Assembly: GCA_963281155.1 (NCBI GenBank)
Contig: CAUJLY010000002.1
Span: 5,518,001 to 5,582,000 of the forward strand
Length of the DNA: 64,000 nt
Direction of reading: 5' to 3'
Source of the DNA: Rhabditophanes sp. KR3021
Lineage: Eukaryota; Nematoda; Chromadorea; Rhabditida; Alloionematidae
Part shown: one piece after another, positions 1-12,500 of the stretch
Layout: each line of letters opens with the position of its first letter
How positions within the stretch are numbered: position 1 is the stretch's first letter
The notes under the pieces: generated by a model
Told to the model about the DNA's origin: nothing
Databases searched by the model: none
The model's input: the letters and a program-made list of their open reading frames with translations, nothing else
Program-made: the position numbers and the translations under genes

Positions 1-584
1 AAGTCAATACCTTTATTGCTCCTCGGCTCAGAAATAATCGTGTCACTTAGAATTGAAGATTTTTTAGACATCTTGTGGTAAATAACTTCCCAAAAGAACC
101 TGCACCAAAAAAATGAAATAAACATTCCCATTTGGTTCATTTAAATACTAGAAACAACTCCACACAATCAAGATTTATCTTAATGCCTGTTATTTGACCT
201 AATTACAAAAAGTGTAACATGATAACAAGCTTCGTTAGAACTAGAAATGGAGTCATCTTTTACTGATTCATGATTTTTACCCTAATGATGGTGCTTTAAT
301 TGTTTTAATGCCTACTTTCATTTATTTTGATGCTACTTTCATTTATTTTTCCTAAGCTTTTCATACCCTTCCATTTTTTATCCCATCATTTTAGGCACGT
401 TTCTTGTAATGACCCACAAATTGGCTCTATTTGGTACATCAAAAAATTATTCAAAAAGATATTAGATTGTGTTTATTAACAAATTTATTGAAAGTCTATA
501 TAATAGAACTTTTAGACACTTTTTTACAATTCATAACTTAGATATAAATGACATAAATATACAATTTCACAAATATAGTTTCTT
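1..584 (-). other. unc-13 3'UTR and downstream flank
   Basis: AT-rich non-coding DNA after the unc-13 stop codon (TAA at 587-585). On the minus strand AATAAA-type polyadenylation signals occur near 470-490, which would give a 3'UTR of roughly 100-130 nt. I see no gene in the remainder. Confidence 0.5.
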
Positions 585-3500
585 TTAGGAATTTGAGGGA
601 ACTTCCGTTTCGTAACGAGTCTCAGACTTAAGCCTAACGAATTCCTTGGCAATTTCATCGTTTTGTCTTTGACTAAGTATACGAAGGAGGATGAAACCAG
701 TTTCATCGATGTGAAGACGACGCCCAAGTTGAACCCACATCTGACAAGTGTTGTTTTCATTGATTTGAGCTAGTTGGAGGACTCCCACTCCGACAATTCT
801 GTCTTCTCTGGCAAAACAGTAATCTTTTACCTGGAACATTAATTCGTAATATTGAATTTCACCTGCAATTACAAAATAAATTAAAAAACTATTACAAAAT
901 AAATTTAATACTTTGAACATTTGAAATTTGATTTTGAGTTTTAAGCTATTTACGAAGCATGTATTTAAGGTCAATTTAATGTAAATTATCTAAACTTTCT
1001 TATTTATGATCAAACTTCGGGATGAGTGTTTTGATCTTACTTTAGTGGTCTACGCCAAGCACTTCTTACATAAAGGTAGCAACCACACTCAATTAATTTC
1101 AAATGGTTCTTCTAATTTTTAATAAACTTTTCTAATTACTTACCTTCATTTCCGATTTGGAAAGTACTGGATTCTTCAAATTTAGGTTCCCACGTCTTAG
1201 ACTTAGTTTTGGTTGACATCTTTCTCTTTTTATCTCCAATAAATGGTCCAACTAAATGAACTTCCACAAAAGGCTTAAAACTTCCTCCTTGAACCTGCCA
1301 TCTCAGATCATTTGCAGCTTTAACTTTAACCAAAATAGATTGCTCTCCATTGCTAGCATTTTTCTCAAAGTAAATCTCAACCGAAACTTCTCCAACCGGC
1401 TGTTCAATACTGGGTAAATCTTGTTGTTTTTGGGAAGTAATAAAAGTCTTGATAAGTTGATCAGTAGATTGGGTATACAGACTCAAAGCATACTTCAAAG
1501 ACTGCAATTCTGGACTCTTTTCGAAGAAAGTCTTCTTCAGTCCTTTGCCACCTATAGAAACATATTAGTTTTATATTCAATTAATAGTAATAATTTATCA
1601 TCAAAATCTAATTCATGGAGTTGTTTTATATGTTAGTTATGATCACATTGCAATTGTCATGTAAGCTAACAATGTAACTATATTCTAAACTTCTCTTTAA
1701 GATATTTAGAATGGCTAAATGATTTGATTCTTGTTTACCGTTCGAGCCCACAATAATCTTTGTGTGTTCATCTGCACAAAATAACTTCTTACCGACAGTA
1801 TGTCTTGGAAAAATTACGTGCCGGGAAAATCCCATGTCTAATGAGCTCTCAATGACATATCCACGTTGTAATCATTTTTATATTATGCTCATTTATAATT
1901 ACGTCTTTTATTTTACTCTTTATTTGATCACAACAAATAATTATCTTTTTATTTAGATTCGCTCACGCTGAGTAAAACTAAACTTGACGAAAAAACAAGA
2001 CCCGTTTGGTCAAAAAATGTTAATATCGTTGTCAAATACTCACCTGCATGGAAACATTCTTTAACCGCATCTAGTGCAGAATCCAATACAGTACACTGTT
2101 TAGGAGTCAAACTTTTCTCATAATCTCTGGCAATATCCATCATATCTTTGACATTTCCTATTGACTTGATGTCCTTAAATTGTGTTGACACTATCTTCGT
2201 GACATCACCTATTTTTGCATTAGGCAACTTGTTGATTAAAGCTTTGTCGGAAAGAGGTGGCAAAACAACTAATTTCTCCATCGATGTTACTGTGATGTTC
2301 CATAACTGTTTTAGGATATACTTTAAAACTGTTTTTTCACACTTTTGAGCGTATCTTTGGAGGGAACCTTCGAGTAAATCCATTAAAGGTTCAAGGACAA
2401 TATCAACCTCAGCAGACATTTGGCTTTTTTGAAGTTGTGGACCTTTGATTTTGGTTAACAAGATGCCAAGTTTATTCATTTGCTCTTGAATGTTGACTGT
2501 TAGACTTTTGACAAATTGAAGAGACAGATTCTCCAGAACAGAATTCAATTTTCTTTGTAAGTCATTTAGAGTTTGACTAGCTCCGGAGTCTAAGTCATTA
2601 GTTCCCCCCATATTTTCATAAATCTTCTCCAATTGGACACGCAGTTGTTGGACATTATTCATTAGAATACAAGCCAACAATTCATTATGCGAAAATTTGC
2701 CGAAATCTTTTTGAACCATATCGGCATAGGCTAGCAGAACTTTATTCAAAGTCTTGGAGAATCGCTTCATCATGTCCTTATAAACTTCAGGATTAGGACA
2801 ATCCATTTGCTTTAAAAGTTTCAAAGCCTCATTTAACTGCGTAAACACATCCACCACGGAATTAGAAAATTTAGTATGTTCGGAAGTTTGAGGGAAGTTG
2901 TCAGCTTTATCTCTGTTGTAAGCATTTCTCAAAATATCCATAGAATGCTCATCATTCTCCTGTAGCCAATCCATCACAAATGGAATAAACCATGCAGGAA
3001 ATTCGGGAATCGACTCTTTATACAAAGGTAATTCAGCCACATACTTGAAATAAAATCCCTTGACCTTGAAGTACAAATTCATATACTCAGGAGTTGTACA
3101 CTTTTTGTGCGTTGCATGATCTAAAAATAGCCAATTTAATAAATAGATATTATCTACGTAACAAACAAAACAACATTTAATTCGTTTTTGGAAAATGTAT
3201 TCCGGTTAAATAAATTTTAGATATTAAGAGCTAATGTAATTGTTATGGACTTTTTAAAAGCATAGATAAAACGGTTGTTTTGTGGATAAGATGCATCTAA
3301 TACGACGATTATGACACTTTATACTGAATGTTAAATTTAAAAGAAAGATTAATTTCAACCAAAAACCATAAGCAATATAGCTTAAAAGGTATTTGTAACG
3401 ATAAATATTAAATTTGAATAAATTATCACAACATCCTGAACTTACCGTCCAAAGCGATTTTCAAATCAGTTTTGTATAAAACCCATAACGAAGCGGCTGA

Positions 3501-6500
3501 CAAATAGCCAACATTCAATTCTTGAGGAAATTGATTTAAAACGGGTGAATAAATATTCCTGTCTTCCTCAATAGCTCGCATCAAATAATCCAAGAAATCA
3601 AACCAAAACTTGACTGAATCTGAATTTGGAGCTCCGCCATCACAACAAGTCTCAAACATGACTTGATATGTTTGATCCATGCAATTCCGTACACATTCTC
3701 TAACCACATTAGATGCCCTTGGAGGACTTGACAATTCCAAAACTTTCATCCGGAAAAAGGTAATAGATGTTAACAAATCAACCGTTGACTTTAAATCTCG
3801 TAATTTAGCAGGAGAAGAACTGGGGAAATATTTCTGAAAACAAATTGGCATTAAAGTATGTACATTAAATTAGATTACTATTTTTAAACAAAAACAACAA
3901 ATACTACAACTTATTGCCTCTTCATAGCCTATCATGACAAGGCCCATAAAATAAAAAATGACTTTTTGGTGAGCAATTATTCAAAAAATTTATATGCTCT
4001 AAGAAGATATTTTTTGTCTAGATATATTTATTATATGTGTTTCATGGGATGGAATGAATAAAAAATAACAGTCTTTTAAAGATACAGATGACACATTTTA
4101 GTGTATATCCGATTTGAAGGCTCAAAAATAAAAACATATGTATATGTGACTTTCTTAGAGCCTAAGCATGAGAGTTTGTTTGGATGTTGTGATATTGGAA
4201 GGGAAAGTTTTGGTGGAAAAAAGATGTATTTTTTAATGAATAAATGACAGGCTTTATATGGGTCGTGTCTTTAGAATGGACAGTAATTAGATGAATTTAA
4301 AATGACGTGCCATACAATCAAACTTATTTAATCAAACAATTCAACAATCTCCCAGGAAGCTTTTATTTTTGTCAATTGATGTGTAAACTTTATGTAAAAA
4401 GAAGGCACATTTGAAATCAAAAAGTTGGGATATTAGAAGTAGAAGTGAGTGATGACATTTAAAGGACCAAGGATGGCTATTGTATTGGAAATGGTATAGA
4501 GATATAAGTCATCCAAATGTGCCCTTTGGCCTCATATTACTCTATTAATACTCAAAAATAGAAATTATTGGAAGGATAAAAGTTAAACATGATATTCTTA
4601 AAGTTTTTCGCATTTTTGTATTATTGGCTTTAACTTAGAAAGGCCTTTTCGTAAATATATACAACGCAACAAGTGACCCTTTGTTTTGACAAAAGATATT
4701 TGTCAATCAAAGTAAGTATATATTTATTTGGCCCAATTTCTAATGTGAAACAACCGAACATGCATTTTGAGTTTGCAGAAATGATGTACATTAAAATATG
4801 AAAGCTATTAAAGAGAACAAAAATAGTGCATGTGGGTGGAAATTAGTTGGTATAAGTCTTAGATTGTTCTCCATTTTCAATAACTTTAATGGTTATTTTT
4901 TTAAGTTTTAAAGGATTAATAAATAAGCATGTGTTAAAAATGATTTATATCAAATGAGCAAAAAGTTGATTGTGTGAACTAGATTAAAAATAAGATAAAC
5001 AAAGCATCTTCGATTTAATTTCAGAATGAGCTGATCTTTAATTTAGCTTAGCCGGCCCTTTACAGTATTTGAGGCCAATAATGGCTTCACCACTCATAAT
5101 TAAAACAAAAAAGCAATTTATTTGAGGCGAGAAAAAAGATATTTGCTCATACGGAAATATTATCTCTTTATGAAACTGCTAAATATGTGCTTTTAGTTAA
5201 AATATCTTGAAATTAGGTGATATCATATTTAATTGATGAGTAATGTGAACAAATATTGTGTTATCGAGGAAAAGTATCTAAGTACACAATCTTCATTTTT
5301 TCAAAATAAGATTCTTTGAGAAGAAGGGAGACCTATTGGAATGGGGTATTAATGAAGTTTGGCTAAAAATATGTATTTTACTGGAATAAAAAGATCGTAC
5401 GAGAGAACGAACCCGGAATAGTAATAGTTAGAATTGGACGACTAAATAGATAGAGCTGTGCGTGTTTTTTGCAAAGAATAGGAAGTAAGAAAGCTATAAA
5501 TTTATTTGATGGTTTAGTCATTCTTAATAGGAATATAAAGTGTAATTTTTAAGAAAGCTTTACAATGATAGGGTGAAAATGATTAAAAGTTATGCAAAGG
5601 ATTTTCTTATTGAAAAATATAAATAGATAGTTAAACTGTGTCAGATTAAATGAACTAATCTTGTGTAAAAAATGAGTTTCTTTGATAATTGTGATTTATA
5701 AAGTTTTTACAAAATTAATCCTTTCAATTTAGCGCAATTTAACTTTATTTGTCTCTGTTTAACTCTTGAATAATAAATATGTATAAATGGCTTATTTATT
5801 CACCTAGGCAAACAACAATTTCCTTGGAACGTCACATCTTTATATGAAATGCCAAAAGCAAAAACAAGACTTAGTTGAAAGGAATGTAAATTCAATATTA
5901 ATTGCCCGTATAGACAACCTTTGAAACCTTTTTTGAGCATGTGATAGTATAAAATGTTTTTCTACTATTTCCTGAAAACAATAATTCGAACTTGTGTGGT
6001 AATTGTATATGAAATCATTTTTGTTTGACGTCACGAAGGACGTTATCAGGCTATAGAGTATGATGCTGTCGAATCCTCAAACCCTACAAAACTAAATCCT
6101 AGTATAATAGTGTCTTATGATTAATCTTTTCGTCCAAAAAATTGCTGTGTTGTTCACAAGATTACAGGCTCTTAAATTTTATTTATTAAAGGTACTTAAA
6201 AAAGCCAAAATAAATAAATATTTGGAGCTAGTTAAAGGTTAGACAAAAGAACATAAAAAGCCTTAACAATCTACATAAAAAATGCAAGCCGTATATTGCT
6301 ATTTTGAATAAGATTATATGGAGTGAATAAAATAATGTCTACTAATTATAAAATTCTTTTTCAGACAAATACACCCTTGGTGAGGGTAATGAGATTTATG
6401 AAGCCTAATAAAAGTAGTGTAGTTAAGGTGAAGATGAAAGAAATTGGAAGTGATGTTTACTAGAAAGATTAAACAAAATTGTAAGTATTCTCCCAGACAC

Positions 6501-9500
6501 TCAATTCTGACGCACAGTGGTTTTTTTAATTTGTAAAAATCAAATATAATAATGTAATGAAGCCAGTACTAAAGAAGTATTAACAATGAATAAAACTTAC
6601 TCTATACATCCCCAAATCAATTCTCAAGGAATTATGCAATTGGTCCAACAATTTAATAAAACGATCCTTTCCAAAATTGCTAGCATTGAATCTGTCACTG
6701 GCACTGACATTACTTGTAGTAGACGCGTGGGCATAAAAAGCATTAATATTAGCTAGTAAGGTGGATAAAACGGCGGGCACTCCTGAAACATATAAAATAA
6801 GATTTTAAATCAGTAGTCTATTATTTTATTAATTTTGTATCTAACTGAATGCTTGTTATTTATGTGTCATTTTATCTAATATCAAATTTAAAGAGACTGC
6901 ATACCGACAGCTCTATAACACTTTGTACTGTGAAATTTGAATGTTAGCTCAGGCTATTTACGTGTATATTGTGATCAAGTGAAATTTATACTACTTATTC
7001 TTACTAATTTTAGTGCCTAAAAACGCATCAAACAATTAATGACGAAGGCTAAAGTTGTTAAAGTCAAGAAACAACTGGATACACTGAAAGCTAAAGAGGG
7101 AAACAAATCATGCTGTGCTTAGTTGTTTTGGATTCTACTGTCTTTGCTGATGGAAGTTGCAAGATGAACAAGATACCATACAATATGTTGATTGATCAGA
7201 TAATGGTGCAAAAAGGCTGATATCTCATAGACATAGCTTCAACTATTCTCCCAATTGGGACTTCGTTTTTGAGCAGAAAGAGAGATTCCTCAACAAACTT
7301 GTTACTGAAGAAATTGATTGTTGTCAAGAAAAAGTATCCGTCAAAAACTGCTGCCGAAAATGTCGAAGATATTCTCAGGAACGCACTTGGGAACCAACTC
7401 ACCAACAGCCATTCTGGAAAGTTCTCCTTAGATTTTGTGTCTAACATGAACCCCCAAACAAACTCGCAAGTTGCAAAAATGATCCTCAATGACTCTCCAG
7501 CATGTGAATACGAAGAGCACATGATGAAGTATTAATATGTATTTTGTTTTTCATATATTTAATTTTTAATAATAAACCTCAAATTACCTGAGCACATATA
7601 TTTAGTACATAAACATGCAAAATGTGTCATTCCTTGATAAATGCCTTCAATTCCGTATCGCATTGCAAATTCATCAACGATTGCTTGGGAATTTTCTTCG
7701 AAGTATGTCTTCCAGGCGTCATCTCCGGAAACTGCAGGAAGACGAACTTCATCATTGTCACTATTACAATGGAAGGCAAAGATATGCTCGTGTAAACAAG
7801 TGTATTGTACATGGTAAGGAGCGATGTTTCCTTCTCCTTTAATTTCTACATTAATATGAAGTCTGATGGCACCTGAAACAGAATAGTAGTGTTAAGAAAT
7901 AATTGCAAGGAATTCGAGACCGTCTTAAATCTCGAGGATTTATTTGAATTTTTGGCAAACTTTTTGTATGCAGTTATTATTTATTAAAAAAATGTAGTAG
8001 GCAATGGTTTTGAATACTATCTGCAGACTAGTTATTTAAATTGTCTGTCATGAATTTTATAATCGGATGTAAAAAGACTACACATAAAATAGTTCCTTAA
8101 GACACTTTACTATTACATTTTAATATCGTCTCCGAGCTAACCCATATTTAACATCAAATGCATAAAAATAATTCTTGTTAATTTTAGTGCCAAAGATCGC
8201 CTCAACTAGGTGTTTATTATTCTAAAATAAAAGGAGTGTTTGTATCATTTTTTGACTGTGGCAGTCAAATGAAGTCGGAGTGGTGATGGTCAAGGTTTCA
8301 TTTTTGGAAGAAATATTAAATATATAGTTCTGGTGAGTTTAAATTTCACACTAATACATATATTTTATTTACTTTAGACGGAATCAAAGAAGAATTATCA
8401 GCACTCGTCGGTCAGTCATCTAAGAAGCACTTCTCATATCTTAAATAAAGTCTCTACAACAAATATAGTTTTCGATGAAGTACATGTCTATACTAGAATA
8501 AATTCTGCTGATTTAAAAAGAGTTATGACAGTCTCTCATTTTTTATTACATAAATCCCTACCTGAAACGGCCGATTTATCTGTTCTTTTCTCCAAATTAT
8601 ACCACACATCCATTTCACCCGACAAAGTTCTGACTTCAATAATTGTTTGTCCCAAAAAATCATCTGACTCTCTGGTTAATTTTTGTCTTAATTTTGCTTT
8701 AAAGTCATTATCTTCGTCCCACACTCTAATCTTAATTCTGTCTGTTGAATTGTGACACTCGAAGGAGAATTTTTCATTCCAAACGGGATTTAATTCGCTA
8801 AAGATTGTCCTCGTACGTTTTTTGATTTTTCCAACTTGAGCCGTTACATAAGGATCTGATTTTCCCGTTTTATCTTTAGCTATAAGGCCTTGAGCACACG
8901 CGATTGTTAAATGAATTTTAGCACTCCATTTGGAAGTTCCTTCTAAAATGGAAGATTTGACCTGTTTTGAAGTTTCAGCTTGGATTTTATCCGAAACTCC
9001 AAAAGTCTTTTGAATAGTAGTAAATATTTCCGGCTTATTAAATTCTTGAACCTTCATTCTTTCTCTAATGACAGCAATCAAATTTTGAGCCTTATCGCCT
9101 TCCCCGTGTTTTGAACTTTTCTCTGCAGCTCTTTGCAAACAATCTGCAGACAACAGTTCACGGCATTTGTCATGAACTTTAACTCCACACTCAGTACATC
9201 GCAAACCTTGCCTATGAAGACCCCACAAAAGACCCTCACACTCATGACACCAGGTCGGAGTTTGAAAGGTGGTAGTATTAAAGGCGTGTGGAGTAGTGGC
9301 CGAGATAGGGTAAATCAAAGCTTGCAACGTTTTCCGGTAAACCAGCATCTTCAGGTCTTCGTTTCCAATAGTAGTTCGGGATGCATTTGCAAGTCCAGCT
9401 TGAGCACGTTTTGTCGCCATAGTCTATAAAAGAAAAGGGAGAGGTTGTGTAAGTTTAGGTAAATGAAGGTGATAGTAAAAAGGACAAATAATGCAATACT

Positions 9501-12500
9501 GAAGGGTTATTGTTTGGTTAAGTTAATTAAAAATCATTCGGTTAGGTCATCTTTTTAAAAATGTTATTAGTGTAGTTGGATTTTACATAAAAGAAGAGGT
9601 TATTTTAAACTTCACTTGTTAATTGTTTAAGTTATTTAAAAAGAGGACAAAAAAGCTTCTAACCGTTATTAGTTTTGTTGGTTATCTTTTTAATACTTTT
9701 AAACAAATTAAATAATAAATAAATTAGTTCACCACGATATAAACAGACCAAAAGTAAAATAAGTAGCAAAATGTCATGCGAAAAAAGCAAAGCACGAACA
9801 AGGATCAGACATGAAACAAAACGAAAAAATTTCTGCCACTTTGACTGGATAAATGTACTGATAGATGATTTATTCTTACCCTTAGCACCTAAAATTTATA
9901 GTTATATATAAAATTAAAATAAATAAAAAATAAAAAATAAAATTTAACTTAAAAAATATGATAGTAAGAGACATAAGAACTAGTAACATAAATAAATGTG
10001 ACATGATTTATATCGTTTTTGAAAGAACCTTTAAAAGTGTTATTATATTGTTATAATATGAGGTTGTACTTTTAACACATTCTAAACTTGGAATTATGAA
10101 GTCTATCTTTGTTAAGATTTATCTATTTTCTCAGTAGTAATTTGGGGTATAAATTTTAATATAAACGTACCATTTCTGAAACCATAGGAATTGAATTTTT
10201 AGCACTTAAAATGTTCATGTTCGGCATAGCATCAATGCTTTTGTAAAAGGCACTCCCGCCACCATTTCCATTATCTGCAACATCCAGGAGGGTAGTCTGA
10301 AAGGTTAAGAAGCAATTAATAATTATTTACAAAATATCAAATAATTTTTTAAACCCATAAAAGTATGGAAATGGATGCGGAACATTTAAAATAATCTTTC
10401 TATGTCATGTATTGTTTCGACCTTATTATAACGGAAGGATTTATTTGTTCTCTGGAAGCAGAACCTCTGATAAGGAGTTAATAATTCTTTTTTATTGGGA
10501 ACCACTACGTTTTTTTTCTTGTCTTCACTCATTGGAGTACAACTGTTGGATCGGTTTCGTTTAGAACTTTTCCTCAAAATGCTGTTTATATCTAAGTAGG
10601 GAGTTCCGTTTCGTTGAGCCATCTCATCTTCATACTGAGTAATTGTCTTTACTGATGCATAATCTTTCTTGAAACATGCCGGTAATGAGTAGCATCGTCG
10701 AATTGTTGGGCCGGCATCTGAAATTTTAAAGGTAGCTCTAATGTGCCGCACTTTCTTCTTCCTTCTGTCTTTTTGATTTGAATGAGCGTTAGCCCCTAAA
10801 CTTTTGATTCTTTTGACTTTTTTGAAGCTCTTGGAAAATGCTAGAAGATCGTTTTCTCTTTTAAAAACAGTATCTTTTCTAGGTAAAAACTTGCGCCCGT
10901 TATTGTATTCATTTTGATTTTCATCAACTTCTTCTGGCGGCGGGTCTATTATTGTGTCAACAGCCCGAAAAATAGAAGACCTACGCCGTTCACAATTATG
11001 GCTATTTGGAGTAACATATCATTCGCCTCCCAGGCAAATGATTATACTATAGTATAACTATTAGCCCCCAGGCGAATGATAATGCTATAGTATAATCATT
11101 CGCCCTATTTTTATTTTATAAGGCTAATGATTATACTATAGCATAATCATTTGCCTGGGCAGGCTAATGGTAACTAAAGTAACCATTCGCCCTATAAATA
11201 ATTTTTATGGTCTATATTTAAGTGAAATATAATTGCTTTAAACAAATTCCTAATCGTTTTGACAATTTAACCCTCATTCAATGAAATTTAATTAACGGTT
11301 TATAAAAAATGAACATAAAAAATATTTTTAAACTATCAGAAATTCAAAAGAAACAGATGTACTGATTAACCCTACTAACATAGAACTAATTTCGCCTACT
11401 TCTAAGAACTCGTGCATTTAAAGAAGGCTTAAAGACAACCTTTTCCACAATACTTTCAACTTCTGATTCCTCCTGTTTAAGGGTATCATTTTCTTTTTCA
11501 TCTTCACTATTTCTTTTCTTCGTCATCTTGGAGCTCGCTTACATATTTTTGAAAATTTTCAGGAATTAAATATTCACTGATTGTATTTAAGTATGTGTTT
11601 ACATTGAGAAAGTTGTTATCACTAAATTCTTTTTGTAATAAAGCAATTTTTTCCTCTCTATCCTTTGACTTTTTAACTTGCTTGGAAATGGCAAATTCAG
11701 GTGAGTGTTTAAATTTATTCAATTTGTAAATTGTAAGCCGGACATCCTCATTTGCAGCTTTCAATAAATTCAGACATTTCAAGTAAGTACCATGGTGTGT
11801 AGCTAATGGATTAGTTTTAAGCCATCTATTGAATGATTCACATGAGTTAGTGCTTTTAACACGTTGTTGAAACTTGCATAATTTGGTTGCATGCTTTTCA
11901 TTCTTAAACCAATTTTTATCAACATAGTTGATCCATTTGGTTAGCTGGTTTATTTCAAAAGGAGTAAAATCTTCATTGGCTGTCATAATCATCTTATTTT
12001 TAATGATAGTCCATTGTTGAATCATTTGCCCGACTGGCACGTGGCAGAGCAATAACCATACGAAACTTCTTATAAAAATCTGCAGACACGAGACTTCTAT
12101 CGTCATTTCCATTAAAAGATGTTAACAAATGCTTAAGCCCAAGCTGATTCAATTTTTTTACCAAATTTTGGGCGTAGTGGAAATAGCAGTGTTTATGTAA
12201 AGTAGGATAATGTTTTTCAATAATTTTTATTGCAGCAGGTTCTTTATTAGTCATAAATACCTCTGGAAGTTCTTCACTAATTCCGAAACGTTGTAAGCAC
12301 TTTTTAATTTCATTAAAAACGAAATCATAATCTTCGGTCTTACGGTGCTTCATCAAAGCATAAAATGCTGGTATAAATGTATTTCTCATTTCCCCTTCTT
12401 TATTTTCAATAATTTGAAACATAACGACGTAGAGTTGGGTGTATTTGTCAGGGGCCACAAAGAAAGTTCCATCAGCAAGTCTTAATTTTGATTTGGCATA

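Noticed and set aside
7196..7522. 108-codon minus-strand frame in a unc-13 intron
   Set aside because: It mirrors the open plus-strand stretch; it lacks splice sites that would join it to the adjacent unc-13 exons, which already join directly in phase.
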